A DNA stretch of 64,000 nucleotides from Pseudomonadota bacterium (GTDB taxonomy: Bacteria; Pseudomonadota; Gammaproteobacteria; Pseudomonadales; Pseudohongiellaceae), in assembly GCA_027623555.1 (NCBI GenBank), contig JAQBSZ010000012.1:41507-105506 (forward strand), read 5' to 3'. This document shows positions 1-9,993 of the stretch, piece after piece. Under the pieces are notes generated by a model, which was given only the letters and a program-made list of their open reading frames with translations, ran no database searches and was not told the DNA's origin. How positions within the stretch are numbered: the stretch's first letter is position 1; the number at the start of each line of letters is the position of its first letter. A program made the translations under genes and the position numbers.

Positions 1-1024
1 GGGAACGCTTCCGGTCAGTCTCATAAAAGAAGCGTGCATCAGCGAGGCGCGGCCGTATCACGCGTTCATTGCCTTTGACTACTTGCGAGGGATCTTTGCT
101 GACGATGTTACTGATGGTGATAAATTTAGGGAGCAGCGTGCCTTCCTTGTCGGTCAAATAAAAGCATTTCTGATGCGCCTTCATCGTCAGGATAAGCGCT
201 TCGGCAGGCACTTCGAGAAAATGCTCATCAAACTGTCCGGTTAGTGCTACCGGGTATTCGACTAAACCGGTTACTTCATCCAAAAGAGATTCATCGATCA
301 CCGGAGTGGCCTTCGCCTTGCGGCCTTCCTCTTCTACCAGTTTGCGAACTAATTCTTTGCGTTTCTCAAAGCTGGGAATAACACCGCCAGTTTCCTCCAG
401 CAATTCTTCATAATCAGAGGCGTCTACTATCTGAATCGCCTCGTTATGGTGAAATCGATGACCGAAGGAGTGTGACTCGGTTTTGACTCCCAATACAATT
501 GTTGAGATCGACTCGCTGCCCAGCATGAGCACGGCCCAGTGTACAGGCCTGACAAATTCTTCCCTGGAACTTCCCCAGCGCATGCGTTTCGGGATTGGCA
601 GTTGAGCGAGGGCAGTACTGACTATTTCTGGCAACAACTCCGTTGTAAGTTTGCCGGCCTCGATTGAAGAAAACGCCAGCTTTTCAGTACCGTCAATTTC
701 AGATCGACTCAGCTCACTTACTTCCACACCACAGGATTTGGCGAAGCCTAATGCCGCTCTAGTAGGATTGCCCTCCGAATCGAAGGCGGCCTTAACAGCC
801 GGACCCAGGCGCGCGATTTTCTTGTCGGCCTGTTTATCTTGTAATGCGCTAACCAGCACTGCCAGGCGACGTGGTGTGGCATATCGACAGGAAACGGAAA
901 AATCGAGCTGCTCACGCTTTAGACCCGCAGTAATTAGTTGTTCCAGTGATTTAGACAGAGCGCTGAGAGCATTAGGAGGCAGCTCTTCGGTACCTAGTTC
1001 AAATAACAAGTCGCGATCAGGCAT
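1..1024 (-). CDS. glyS: glycyl-tRNA synthetase beta subunit, N-terminal part
   Basis: Reading the minus strand from an ATG at 1024 gives an open frame running off the window edge, so about the first 341 residues are present and the C-terminus is missing. It begins MPDRDLLFELGTEELPP, the very characteristic N-terminus of GlyS, and continues with SCRYATPRRLAVLV and KRMRWGSSREEFVRPVHW, both typical of the family. With GlyQ it forms the alpha2beta2 enzyme that charges tRNA-Gly in the cytoplasm; the beta subunit carries tRNA-binding and HD-like domains. It starts 4 bases after the glyQ stop, so the pair is clearly one operon with translational coupling likely. Identification is secure; only the 3' part cannot be judged. 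Confidence 0.97.
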   Translation of the reverse strand, partial: MPDRDLLFELGTEELPPNALSALSKSLEQLITAGLKREQLDFSVSCRYATPRRLAVLVSALQDKQADKKIARLGPAVKAAFDSEGNPTRAALGFAKSCGVEVSELSRSEIDGTEKLAFSSIEAGKLTTELLPEIVSTALAQLPIPKRMRWGSSREEFVRPVHWAVLMLGSESISTIVLGVKTESHSFGHRFHHNEAIQIVDASDYEELLEETGGVIPSFEKRKELVRKLVEEEGRKAKATPVIDESLLDEVTGLVEYPVALTGQFDEHFLEVPAEALILTMKAHQKCFYLTDKEGTLLPKFITISNIVSKDPSQVVKGNERVIRPRLADARFFYETDRKRS

Positions 1025-1028
1025 AGCT

Positions 1029-1958
1029 CTAATATTCCAGGTATTCTTTTCTCAACGCTTCGGTTGCCAGAGGAAACCCTAATCGCTTGCGGCTCTCGAA
1101 ATAAGCTTTGGCAACCAGCCTTGCCAAAGTTCGGACTCTCAATATGAAGCGCTGTCTTTCAGTGACAGATAGAGCTTTTCGCGCATCCAGCAAGTTGAAA
1201 TAGTGAGAGGCTTTTAATACCTGTTCATAGGCAGGCAGGGCCAGATCTTTTTCCAAGAGAGCATTACATTGTTGTTCTGAGTCATCGAAATATTGAAACA
1301 ATTTTTCAATATCGGCGTGTTCAAAGTTATAAGCAGACATTTCAACTTCGTTCTGCTTGAACACATCGCCATAGGTAACTACGCCAGCCGGGCCGTCAGC
1401 CCAGACGATATCGTAAATACTGTCCACACCCTGCAGGTACATGGCGATTCTTTCAATACCGTAAGTAATTTCACCACTTACCGGGTGACACTCCAGGCCG
1501 CCCACCTGCTGGAAATAGGTAAACTGGGTGACCTCCATTCCGTTCAACCATACTTCCCAACCCAAGCCCCAGGCACCCAGAGTGGGAGACTCCCAATTGT
1601 CTTCGACGAAGCGGATATCATGAATGCTCATATCGATGCCAAGACTCGTCAGCGAAGCAAGATACAAATCCTGGATATCATGGGGCGAAGGCTTCAGGAT
1701 GACCTGAAATTGGTAGTAGTGTTGCAGGCGGTTCGGGTTTTCACCATAACGACCGTCGGTGGGTCTCCGGCAGGGTTGCACGTATGCCGTGTTCCAGGTC
1801 TCCGGACCGATTGCGCGTAAGAAAGTTGCAGGATGAAACGTACCGGCCCCCACTTCCAGGTCCAGCGGCTGCAAGACAACACATCCTTTTTCGGCCCAAA
1901 AATGCTGTAATGCCAGCACCAGGTCCTGAAAGGTTTTTACATTCTTGGGTGCTTCCAC
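1029..1958 (-). CDS. glyQ: glycyl-tRNA synthetase alpha subunit
   Basis: This 309-residue protein is full length for bacterial GlyQ (about 300 residues). It is the catalytic class II synthetase subunit that activates glycine with ATP. The N-terminal [19 protein letters not shown], then [17 protein letters not shown], the class II motif 2 stretch [17 protein letters not shown] and [19 protein letters not shown] are diagnostic. The start codon is GTG at 1958 (GTG GAA GCA CCC), since no nearby in-frame ATG precedes the conserved N-terminus. It lies directly upstream of glyS with a 4-base gap. The separate, unfused alpha and beta genes are the arrangement usual in gammaproteobacteria. Confidence 0.97.
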   Translation of the reverse strand: MEAPKNVKTFQDLVLALQHFWAEKGCVVLQPLDLEVGAGTFHPATFLRAIGPETWNTAYVQPCRRPTDGRYGENPNRLQHYYQFQVILKPSPHDIQDLYLASLTSLGIDMSIHDIRFVEDNWESPTLGAWGLGWEVWLNGMEVTQFTYFQQVGGLECHPVSGEITYGIERIAMYLQGVDSIYDIVWADGPAGVVTYGDVFKQNEVEMSAYNFEHADIEKLFQYFDDSEQQCNALLEKDLALPAYEQVLKASHYFNLLDARKALSVTERQRFILRVRTLARLVAKAYFESRKRLGFPLATEALRKEYLEY

Positions 1959-2167
1959 AATGGTGATGAATTGTTCAGAAAATCAAAGGGCTGCAATTAT
2001 CCTCGATTATCTGGAACTAATCCACAGGCGCATGATTGATGCACCAACCTGGCCCCATTTCAGAACACAATTGTCTTTCCCATGTTTGGTTCTAAAATAG
2101 TCTGCCGAATGAGACCGTGAAATAACAATAAGCGAGTATTGCCATTCAATTTCTAAGCTACGTTTTC

Positions 2168-3034
2168 TTGAAATGCTTCCTGGTAGTGTGTGCCTGGCTG
2201 CCTATGCCAGTACTGCATGGCTTAGGCAAGGTCTGGGGATTGCTGCTGTTTATGCTCCCGAGCCGCAGCCGCGCCACGACACTTATCAACCTCAGGGCTT
2301 GTTTCCCCCATCGCAGTGAAGCTGAAATTTTACAGCTGGCCAGGCAGAGCCTGGTAAACACGGCTTGCACGGCTCTGGAGATGGGTAAGGCCTGGTTGCC
2401 TGTTATAGAAAAAACCCTCGCGCAGGTTGTTGATAAAGACGCTGCAGGAATGCAAAGCCTTGAGGCTGCGCTTATAGCGAAAAAGGGCGTCATCGTGTTA
2501 GCACCTCATCTGGGTAACTGGGAGATCTTTGGATTCGCAATTAGTGACAATCAAGATGCCACTTTCCTTTATCAGCCTCCCAAGATTTCGGCCCTGGATA
2601 AGCTAATTCGTCGGGCGCGCAGCCGCAGCGGCATAAAAATGGTCCCTACCGACCGTAAAGGGGTTGCGCAGCTGTTAAAGGCACTACAACGGGGAGGCCT
2701 GATTGGCGTCCTGCCGGATCAGGTGCCTGCCGATGAAAGTGGCGTTCACGCCCGTTTCTTCGGACAGCAGGCGTTTACCATGACCTTGGTGAGCAGACTG
2801 GTGCAGCGCACTGAAGCAAGAGTGTTTTGCGGTTTTGCGATGAGACTACCCCACAGCGCAGGATTCAAAATCATCGTGCAGGAAGCCGACCCTTCTATCT
2901 ACAGTGAGAATCTCGAGGATTCCGTAAATGGGCTTAATCGGTCGGTGGAAAAAGCAGTCGGAATGGCAATCTCTCAGTACCAATGGGAATACAAACGATT
3001 GCGGCGGCAACCCGATGGGAAAAACCTCTATTAG
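2168..3034 (+). CDS. LpxL/HtrB-family lipid A (Kdo2-lipid IVA) acyltransferase
   Basis: The 288-residue protein has an N-terminal hydrophobic anchor (about residues 3-30, LVVCAWLPMPVLHGLGKVWG) followed by the acyltransferase core. The catalytic H-x4-E/D motif is visible as APHLGNWE at about residue 112, followed by YQPPK and GVLPDQVP blocks typical of the LPLAT/LpxL family. Members transfer a secondary acyl chain from acyl-ACP to lipid A on the inner membrane. The only nearby start in frame is TTG at 2168 (an in-frame stop lies at 2129-2131; upstream ATT codons are less likely). It stands alone, divergent from glyQS. Whether it acts as LpxL, LpxM or LpxP cannot be told from sequence alone. 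Confidence 0.85.
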   Translation: MKCFLVVCAWLPMPVLHGLGKVWGLLLFMLPSRSRATTLINLRACFPHRSEAEILQLARQSLVNTACTALEMGKAWLPVIEKTLAQVVDKDAAGMQSLEAALIAKKGVIVLAPHLGNWEIFGFAISDNQDATFLYQPPKISALDKLIRRARSRSGIKMVPTDRKGVAQLLKALQRGGLIGVLPDQVPADESGVHARFFGQQAFTMTLVSRLVQRTEARVFCGFAMRLPHSAGFKIIVQEADPSIYSENLEDSVNGLNRSVEKAVGMAISQYQWEYKRLRRQPDGKNLY

Positions 3035-3092
3035 GTGCTTAATCGGAAATTAACTGTAAGCCAGAGCGGCCATATACTTGTTCAGAGGCTCC

Positions 3093-4547
3093 CTAGCGGC
3101 GCCAGAACATCGGCGTAAACAAGACCAGCAATGTAAAGACCTCGAGCCTGCCTAACAACATGGCCACGCAAAGAATCCACTTCGCCGTCGCTGGCAAGGC
3201 ACCGTAGGTTTCAGCCACATTGGCCAGGCCTGGTCCAAGATTGTTGATGCAGGCCCCCACTGCGCTGAAGGCGGTGATAATGTCGAGCCCGGTGGCCAGC
3301 AGAGCCAGTAACATAACCATGAAGGCCATGACATAGACGGCAAAGAATCCCCACACCGACTCAATCACTCGATCAGTAACTACATTGCGTCCTAACTTGA
3401 TTGGAATAACCGCCTTCGGATGGATCAGGCGCTGCACTTCACGAAACCCTTGTTTGAAAATCAGCAGGATGCGTATCACCTTCATTCCGCCACCTGTTGA
3501 TCCGGCACATGCACCGATGATGGCAGCATAGAGCAGCATATAGGGAAGAAAGAGTGGCCAGGAATTAAAGTCTGCCGTAGTGAATCCTGTAGTAGTTGCA
3601 AATGAAACCACCTGGAACACACCTTTGGTGACAGATTCAGAAATACCTGTGTACACATCTGAGAAGAACAACACCGCGACTGTAACAACCGATACAGAAA
3701 CCAGAATAAAGCTATAGAACAAAAACTCCGGATCTGCCAGATAGTGTTTGCCAATGCGCCGCTGCCAGGTCGTAAAATGCAGTGCAAAGTTGATGCCAGC
3801 GATAAACATAAAGACGACCGCGACCATTTCCACGGCAGGACTGTTAAAAAAGCCAAGACTCGCATCATGGGTTGAGAAGCCACCGATTGCCACAGTAGTC
3901 AGGCTATGGCTGATAGCGTCGAACAGATTCATGCCGACAACCCAGTAAGCCAGTGCACAGACAACGGTAAGTGACAGGTAGATATACCAGAGCGCCTTCG
4001 CTGTTTCGGCCAGGCGTGGCACCAGCTTATTGTCTTTAACCGGGCCTGGGCTTTCTGCCCGATACAGCTGCATGCCGCCAATTCCCAACATCGGCAGCAA
4101 AGCTATGGCGAGTACGATGATTCCCAGCCCGCCGAGCCATTGCAGCAGCTGGCGATAAAACAGGATGGATTTCGGTAAATCGTCGAGTCCAGAAATCACC
4201 GTCGCGCCAGTCGTTGTCAAGCCTGATAGCGACTCGAAGACGGCATCGGTGAGTGATAGCTCTATTGATGAGGACAGCATGAAAGGCAGGCATCCCGCGG
4301 TGCCCAGCACTGCCCAGAACAGTGTTACTACGAGAAATCCGTCTCTGGTTCCCAGCTCTTCATGAGAGCGTGCGGTAAGAAGCAGTAGTACTAACCCAGT
4401 ACTGCCGATGATCATTAAGGAATAGAGAAACACCATTGCCATGCCGTCTTCATAAATAAAAGAGACCAGCATCGGCGGCAGATTGCTTAACAAGCTGAAC
4501 AGCATGAGCAGGATGCCGAGAATCTTTACTATGATTGAAGCGTGCAT
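3093..4547 (-). CDS. trkH: Trk system potassium channel-forming subunit TrkH
   Basis: This 484-residue membrane protein matches the usual length of TrkH. It forms the K+ conducting pore in the inner membrane, built from four M1-P-M2 repeats. The four selectivity-filter regions can be seen: TTTGATVISG, TVAIGGFSTHD, ATTTGFTTADFNSW and CINNLGPGL, each with the conserved Gly. Hydrophobic membrane segments alternate along the whole length. The ATG at 4547 is 6 bases after the trkA stop, so trkA and trkH are one operon (trkA first). Together they make the low-affinity, high-rate K+ uptake system. Confidence 0.96.
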   Translation of the reverse strand: MHASIIVKILGILLMLFSLLSNLPPMLVSFIYEDGMAMVFLYSLMIIGSTGLVLLLLTARSHEELGTRDGFLVVTLFWAVLGTAGCLPFMLSSSIELSLTDAVFESLSGLTTTGATVISGLDDLPKSILFYRQLLQWLGGLGIIVLAIALLPMLGIGGMQLYRAESPGPVKDNKLVPRLAETAKALWYIYLSLTVVCALAYWVVGMNLFDAISHSLTTVAIGGFSTHDASLGFFNSPAVEMVAVVFMFIAGINFALHFTTWQRRIGKHYLADPEFLFYSFILVSVSVVTVAVLFFSDVYTGISESVTKGVFQVVSFATTTGFTTADFNSWPLFLPYMLLYAAIIGACAGSTGGGMKVIRILLIFKQGFREVQRLIHPKAVIPIKLGRNVVTDRVIESVWGFFAVYVMAFMVMLLALLATGLDIITAFSAVGACINNLGPGLANVAETYGALPATAKWILCVAMLLGRLEVFTLLVLFTPMFWRR

Positions 4548-4553
4548 TGAACC

Positions 4554-5927
4554 CTAGAAGAAGCTGAAGCCAACTTGGAACAAGCGTTCAACTTCCTTTA
4601 TTCTCTTTCTATCTACGAGGAACATAATGACATGATCGTCAGATTCAACCACCAGGTCATCGTGTGCTATTAGCACTTCTTCATTTCTGACAATTGCACC
4701 AATGGTTGTACCTTCTGGTAAATCAATATCCGCAATAGCACGCCCGACGACTTTAGACGATGCGGGATCGCCATGAGCAATCGCTTCCATCGCTTCTGCG
4801 GCACCACGACGTAAAGAGTGCACGTTTACTACGTCGCCACGTCGAACGTGAGTTAACAAGCTGCCAATGGTGGCTTGCTGTGGTGAAATTGCGACGTCTA
4901 TTTCTCCGCCTTGTACCAGGTCTACGTAGGCTGTGTTGTTGATCAGGGCCATTACTTTCTTGGCCCCGAGACGTTTTGCTAACAGGGAAGACATGATGTT
5001 GGCTTCATCGTCATTTGTGAGCGCTATAAACACATCGGTATCTTCGATATTTTCTTCTATCAACAGTTCCCGGTTAGAAGCTTCCCCGTTCAAAACAATG
5101 GCCTTATTCAGTTGTTCCGATAGATAGGTACAGCGCTCAGGGTCAGTTTCGATGAGTTTGACCTGGTAGCGCTGTTCTATATTCTGTGCAAGACGCAGCC
5201 CTATGTTGCCGCCGCCGGCAATAATCAAGCGCTTGTAGGGCTTGTCCACGCGGCGCAACTCACCCATACAGGCGCGAATATTTTCCTGCGCTGCAACGAA
5301 GAAAACCTCGTCTTCTGCCTCGATAACTGTTGATCCTTCCGGAATAATGGGGCGGTCCTTTCTGAATATCGCTGCAACGCGGGCGTCTATATTTGGCATG
5401 TGCTGCCGTAACAGGCGGATCTCCTGTCCAACGAGCGGCCCACCATAGAACGCCTTCACAGCAACCAGTTGCACCTTGCCGTCGGCAAAGTCGAGAACCT
5501 GGAGAGCGCCAGGCAGCTCTATCAGGCGCGCGATGTAGTCAGACACGATCAACTCTGGACTGATCACTACATCCACTGCGATTCCGTGTTTGCCGAAAAG
5601 TTTCTCGCTCACCAGGTAACTGGTGGACCTGATACGGCAGATTTTCTTGGGAGTTTGGAACAGGGAGTAGGCAACCCGACAGGCAACCATATTGATCTCG
5701 TCACTGCCAGTAACGGCGATTATCATGTCGGCGTCTTCGCCCCCTGCTCGTTCCAGGACGTCCGGATGTGAGCCTTGTCCGACTATGGTGCCTATATCGA
5801 TATGGTCTTTTAGTTCGCGGAGTTTGGCGGCGTCAGTGTCGACGACAGTAATAGCATTTTTCTCATTCGCCAGTGTTTCGGCGAGCGTGCTTCCAACCTG
5901 GTCTGCACCGAGAATAATAATTTTCAT
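4554..5927 (-). CDS. trkA: Trk system potassium transporter regulatory subunit TrkA
   Basis: At 457 residues this has the standard TrkA size (458 in E. coli). It contains two tandem RCK modules: a Rossmann NAD-binding fold at the start ([20 protein letters not shown]) with its TrkA-C domain near residue 140-220, and a second Rossmann fold ([18 protein letters not shown] at about 233) with a second TrkA-C domain at the end. It is a peripheral cytoplasmic protein that binds NAD(H)/ATP and gates TrkH. It lies 18 bases after rsmB and immediately upstream of trkH, in the def-fmt-rsmB-trkA-trkH run often seen in gammaproteobacteria. Confidence 0.97.
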   Translation of the reverse strand: MKIIILGADQVGSTLAETLANEKNAITVVDTDAAKLRELKDHIDIGTIVGQGSHPDVLERAGGEDADMIIAVTGSDEINMVACRVAYSLFQTPKKICRIRSTSYLVSEKLFGKHGIAVDVVISPELIVSDYIARLIELPGALQVLDFADGKVQLVAVKAFYGGPLVGQEIRLLRQHMPNIDARVAAIFRKDRPIIPEGSTVIEAEDEVFFVAAQENIRACMGELRRVDKPYKRLIIAGGGNIGLRLAQNIEQRYQVKLIETDPERCTYLSEQLNKAIVLNGEASNRELLIEENIEDTDVFIALTNDDEANIMSSLLAKRLGAKKVMALINNTAYVDLVQGGEIDVAISPQQATIGSLLTHVRRGDVVNVHSLRRGAAEAMEAIAHGDPASSKVVGRAIADIDLPEGTTIGAIVRNEEVLIAHDDLVVESDDHVIMFLVDRKRIKEVERLFQVGFSFF

Positions 5928-5945
5928 GGGAGTAATTCTCTACAA

Positions 5946-7265
5946 CTACGGACTAAGTTCAGGCAAGGTCTTTCGAAGTAAGCAGAAGAAAAATCCATCG
6001 GGGCCATCAATTGCACCAGTGAGGAGCTGTCGTCCATAGCGGCATTCTACTCCCCAATCGGCCACGATGCTTTCATATTTAGCGTCAGGTACCGACTGCA
6101 GAAACGCTTCGATGATTAACTCGTTCTCTGCTCGAAAAATTGAGCAGGTGGTGTAGAGCAACAAGCCGTTTGATTTCAGCGTGGGCCAAAGTGCGAGCAA
6201 GAATTGTTGCTGCTCTGCCTGCAGCGCCTCCACATTCGCTGGCGAGCGTAACAACTTGATGTCCGGATGGCGGCGAATAACACCTGAGGCTGAACAGGGG
6301 GCATCCAATAAGATGCGATCGAAGGACTCTGAGTTCCACCATTTTTCAGTCACCTTAGCATCGGCGCAGTGGGTGTTGGCCTGTAAACCGAGCCTTTGCA
6401 AATTCTCAGTAAGCCGCAGCAAGCGTCTCGGGTCCGCGTCAATTGCGGTAACAGAAGTTAGTGAGCGCTCGCTTTCGAGAATATGACAGGTTTTCCCTCC
6501 GGGCGCGGCACAGGCGTCGAGTACGGTTAACCCGGGGTTGAGTTGCATAAGCGGAGCAACCAGTTGCGAAGCCTCGTCCTGCACACTGATCTGCCCGTCT
6601 GAAAACCCTGGCAAATCTTTCACAGGACAGGGATCTGCCAGGTAGATGGAGGTAGCGCAAAGTGGGCCGGCCTGCGCGGCAATTCCAGCAGCGCTCAGCC
6701 TCTCTAACACTTTATCTCTGGTAGTGTGTTGTAGATTGACGCGCAATGTCATGGGCGGCCGAGAGTTGTTGTTGGACAGAATTTGTCTGGCCTGGTCGGG
6801 CCACTGATCGAACAGGGCATCGACGATCCATTGCGGGTGGGCACTGGTAGCGACGAGGGAGGACTCTTCCAATCGGCGCTCCAACTCCGCCTGGTTTCTC
6901 AGGTAGTTTCGCAAGACAGCGTTAACCAGTGACTTTCCCCAGGACTTTCCCAGAAACTGGGCAGCAGAGACAGTCTCGTTAATCACAGCATACCCAGGTG
7001 TGGATAAATGTTTTAACTGATAGAGACCAATAATAAGAAGCGATTCCAGATTCCTGTCCTTTGCCTTGAATGGTTTACTCAATAATGGCTGGAGCAATTG
7101 CTCCAGCTGAAAAAACCAGCGACAGGAGCCGTAACTAATTTCTTGCAATAGTGAATAGTCTGGCAAGTCCCGGTATTTTTCAAGATGACTGGTAAGCGAA
7201 CCATTGCCATTCCGTAGTGCCGTCAAAATACTGGCAGCGATAGCTCGGCAATTTGTCGCGCTCAT
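5946..7265 (-). CDS. rsmB: 16S rRNA (cytosine-967-C5)-methyltransferase RsmB
   Basis: The 439-residue protein has the RsmB/Sun layout: an N-terminal NusB-like helical RNA-binding domain (about 1-140) and a C-terminal SAM-dependent methyltransferase domain. In the latter the SAM motif VLDACAAPGGKT, the motif IV cysteine in LLDAPCSASGVIRRHPD and the motif VI catalytic cysteine in LLYTTCSIFRAENE are intact, so it should be active in making m5C967. Its ATG at 7265 overlaps the fmt stop by four bases (ATGA), indicating translational coupling. Gene order fmt-rsmB-trkA matches many gammaproteobacteria. Confidence 0.96.
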   Translation of the reverse strand: MSATNCRAIAASILTALRNGNGSLTSHLEKYRDLPDYSLLQEISYGSCRWFFQLEQLLQPLLSKPFKAKDRNLESLLIIGLYQLKHLSTPGYAVINETVSAAQFLGKSWGKSLVNAVLRNYLRNQAELERRLEESSLVATSAHPQWIVDALFDQWPDQARQILSNNNSRPPMTLRVNLQHTTRDKVLERLSAAGIAAQAGPLCATSIYLADPCPVKDLPGFSDGQISVQDEASQLVAPLMQLNPGLTVLDACAAPGGKTCHILESERSLTSVTAIDADPRRLLRLTENLQRLGLQANTHCADAKVTEKWWNSESFDRILLDAPCSASGVIRRHPDIKLLRSPANVEALQAEQQQFLLALWPTLKSNGLLLYTTCSIFRAENELIIEAFLQSVPDAKYESIVADWGVECRYGRQLLTGAIDGPDGFFFCLLRKTLPELSP

Positions 7266-8227
7266 GCAGGCAGAGCTTCAGAACTGGAGAATTGCTTACT
7301 GATTGGGAAAAGTGCCGGGCGAGAATTAGAGAGATCACGAACACTGGCAGGCTTTTTTCCCGGCAGCTGAACTGATGTTATTCGCAGCGAAGATGTCTGG
7401 CATGCCACCTTAAAATAGTCCTTTCCTGCGTCGACTATGGTGCCAGGCGCTGCGTCAAAAATATCAGGTGATGGCGTCGCCTTGAGCAATCGTAGTCTGT
7501 CGCCCTCGAGAAAAGAATAGGCAGGCGATCGCCCGATACCCGCACGTATCGTACGATTAATCGCTTCGGCAGATTGCTCCCAGTTCACCAGGGACTCCGC
7601 TTTCTGCAGCTTTTCAGCATAGCTGGCACCTTCCTCACTCTGTCGAGTTGGCGCTTTTCTGAGTTTCGCAAGATTGTCCAATGTATATAGCAAAGCCTGC
7701 TCACCGGATCGTTGTAGCTTCGCCTCGAGATCTACACGCGTGTCAGTTGTGTCGATATTTACAGACTGACGATAAAGCATGTCGCCTGTATCAAGTCCTG
7801 CGTCCATCTGCATAATTGTGACACCCGTCTCCTTGTCTCCCGCAAGGATAGCTCGCTCAATTGGTGCGGCACCACGCCAGCGAGGCAAAAGCGATGCATG
7901 TACATTGATGCAGCCAAATCTGGGAATATCGAGAACTACCTGTGGAAGAATGAGTCCATAGGCAACCACTACCAAAACATCCAGCTGCAGATTTTTTAGA
8001 ATCTGTTGCGGTTCTTCTGATCGCAGAGTCCCGGATTGAAAAACGGGAACGGCATGTGATACAGCAATTTGTTTAACTGGACTGGCAAGTAATTTTCTAC
8101 CGCGACCTGCTGGCCGATCGGGTTGCGTGAATACCGCAACTACTTCATGAGATGACTGTAACAGTGCAGACAAATGTGCAGCGGCAAATTCAGGAGTACC
8201 TGCAAAACAAAGTCGCAATTTTCCCAT
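7262..8227 (-). CDS. fmt: methionyl-tRNA formyltransferase
   Basis: This 321-residue enzyme formylates initiator Met-tRNA using 10-formyl-tetrahydrofolate. The N-terminal formyltransferase fold begins LRLCFAGTPEFAAAHL and carries the family signature HASLLPRWRGAAPIERAI (about residues 107-125), containing the catalytic Asn/His/Asp neighbourhood (NVHASLLP) and AGDKETGVTIMQMDAGLDTG. The C-terminal tRNA-binding domain follows from about residue 205. It is 6 bases downstream of def and overlaps rsmB by 4 bases. The def-fmt pairing is the standard one, since the deformylase later removes the group added here. Confidence 0.97.
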   Translation of the reverse strand: MGKLRLCFAGTPEFAAAHLSALLQSSHEVVAVFTQPDRPAGRGRKLLASPVKQIAVSHAVPVFQSGTLRSEEPQQILKNLQLDVLVVVAYGLILPQVVLDIPRFGCINVHASLLPRWRGAAPIERAILAGDKETGVTIMQMDAGLDTGDMLYRQSVNIDTTDTRVDLEAKLQRSGEQALLYTLDNLAKLRKAPTRQSEEGASYAEKLQKAESLVNWEQSAEAINRTIRAGIGRSPAYSFLEGDRLRLLKATPSPDIFDAAPGTIVDAGKDYFKVACQTSSLRITSVQLPGKKPASVRDLSNSRPALFPISKQFSSSEALPA

Positions 8228-8233
8228 AAGTAA

Positions 8234-8740
8234 TCAGGCTGACTTCTTATGATCTTTTTCGAGCTTGCTGCGTATACGTTGTCGCTTTAACGCACTGAGA
8301 TAGTCGACGAAGAGCTTGCCATCGAGATGATCGATTTCGTGTTGAATGCAGGTAGAGAGGATTCCGTCTGCTTCAAGCTGGAAAGATTCTCCCTGCTTGT
8401 CAACAGCAGTAACCCTGACGGCACTTGGCCGGGCCACGGTTTCATAGAAGCCGGGCACAGAAAGGCAGCCCTCGTCATATTCGGTTAGTTCATCCTCAAT
8501 TACTTCATAAGTTGGATTAATGAAGACTTGCGGGCTATCTTTTTCTTCAGAAATATCCAGCACAAGGAGCCTTTTGTGGACGTTTACCTGGGTCGCTGCG
8601 AGCCCAATACCCAGTGCTTCGTACATGGTTTCAAGCATATCATTGATCAAGACTTCGAGTTTGGCGTCGAAAACAGTTACGGGGGCTGCCATTTTCCTTA
8701 ATCTGGGGTCAGGAAATTCCAGGATCTGTAAAATTGTCAT
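8234..8740 (-). CDS. def: peptide deformylase
   Basis: The 168-residue protein has all three peptide deformylase motifs in order: GIGLAATQV (about residue 44), EGCLSVPG (about 89, with the metal-binding Cys) and QHEIDHLDG (about 132, HExxH metal site). It removes the formyl group from nascent chains at the ribosome exit. It is the first gene of the minus-strand operon def-fmt-rsmB-trkA-trkH and starts 113 bases from the divergent LysM gene, so the shared intergenic region must hold both promoters. Confidence 0.97.
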   Translation of the reverse strand: MTILQILEFPDPRLRKMAAPVTVFDAKLEVLINDMLETMYEALGIGLAATQVNVHKRLLVLDISEEKDSPQVFINPTYEVIEDELTEYDEGCLSVPGFYETVARPSAVRVTAVDKQGESFQLEADGILSTCIQHEIDHLDGKLFVDYLSALKRQRIRSKLEKDHKKSA

Positions 8741-8853
8741 CGTCTCGTAAGATCTGTTTTGAATGGAAAATAAAAGAACCAGTCTGTGAACTGCTTCTAG
8801 TGATAATTATACCGTATTGCTAAGATATCTATGCCTCTAAGTGCAGATTATTT

Positions 8854-9954
8854 ATGATGAAAACTTCAAAAACAAAGGTTTATCTGGGCGCCCTGTTATT
8901 CTATATAGGCGCATTTGTTCCAGTTTCAACGGTACATGCCCAGGGCTCGCTGCTACTCGGTGATTACCCGGAAAGCTATACAGTTGCGGAAGGCGACACG
9001 TTGTGGAATATCGCCAGCCAGTTCCTGCAGAACCCTGAGCAATGGACGCAGATCTGGCGCCCCGATCCCTATCTGGATAATTCCGACCTGATCTATCCCG
9101 GCGATATGCTGAGTGTTGGGTTCGTGGGCGGAAGTCCCAGAATCCTGGTACAGCGAGGTAATCGTGAGGTTGAGGAACTCGGTCCAGTGATCAGGGAAGA
9201 GATGTTGTCGAGTTCGATTCCAGCTATTCCACTGGAATCCATCGAAAACAGCTTTACCCGAAACCGGATTATTGAGCAGGAACTGTATGATGCCGCGCCC
9301 TATATCGTGGAAAATCTGGGAAGCAACCTGGCCATAGGTACAGGCGATGAAGTGTATGCCCGGGGAAGCTGGCCAATAGGGACCAGTTCTTTCGAAGTCT
9401 ATCGAATAGGCCGTTCCTTTATGGACGCTTCAGGCAACGAATTGATCGGGGTAGAGGTTGAATACCTCGGTTTTGCAAGTATTGTCGAAGAAGCAGGCCC
9501 GGGCCTACGCCGCATGCTGATCAACAACAGCAGTAAGGAAATTCGAGTTGGTGACCGCTTACTAATTCGAGAGGAATCACGAATCGGCGCGACTATATTT
9601 CCAACCGAGCCGGTGGCAGATATTGAAGGCGAGATAATCGCTTTTCTGAGTGGAGACGCGCTGGCATCTCAGCTGGATACTGTGATTATCAACCTGGGGA
9701 TCGAAGATAGTCTGGCAGTTGGTGACATATTGTCAATCCAACAGAAAGGCGCAAGGATGGTTGATAGGGTAGAACGTGATCGCCTGCCCTTTCGAGAAAG
9801 GATGCGAGCAATCTTTCGCAGTGAGCGCGTGCAGTTGCCTGGCAAGGACATTGGCACCCTGTTGGTGTACAAGACATTCGACCAATTAAGCTATGCAGTA
9901 ATACTGAGCAGCCTGGAACCCATCCAGGTAAGCAACCAGGTAGTAAGCCCATAA
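8854..9954 (+). CDS. secreted LysM-domain protein
   Basis: This 366-residue protein has a clear signal peptide (basic MMKTSKTK, then a hydrophobic stretch ending VSTVHAQG, cleavage near residue 30) and one LysM peptidoglycan-binding domain at about residues 39-90 (YTVAEGDTLWNIASQF ... LIYPGDML). The remaining 270 residues have no motif I recognise. LysM proteins of this size are typically found just upstream of dprA in gammaproteobacteria. It probably sits in the periplasm bound to the cell wall, but its role is not known to me. It is divergent from def and 39 bases upstream of dprA. Confidence 0.88.
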   Translation: MMKTSKTKVYLGALLFYIGAFVPVSTVHAQGSLLLGDYPESYTVAEGDTLWNIASQFLQNPEQWTQIWRPDPYLDNSDLIYPGDMLSVGFVGGSPRILVQRGNREVEELGPVIREEMLSSSIPAIPLESIENSFTRNRIIEQELYDAAPYIVENLGSNLAIGTGDEVYARGSWPIGTSSFEVYRIGRSFMDASGNELIGVEVEYLGFASIVEEAGPGLRRMLINNSSKEIRVGDRLLIREESRIGATIFPTEPVADIEGEIIAFLSGDALASQLDTVIINLGIEDSLAVGDILSIQQKGARMVDRVERDRLPFRERMRAIFRSERVQLPGKDIGTLLVYKTFDQLSYAVILSSLEPIQVSNQVVSP

Positions 9955-9993
9955 ATTTCGTCTAAGATTATTTCCATTGCTCAAGGATGAACC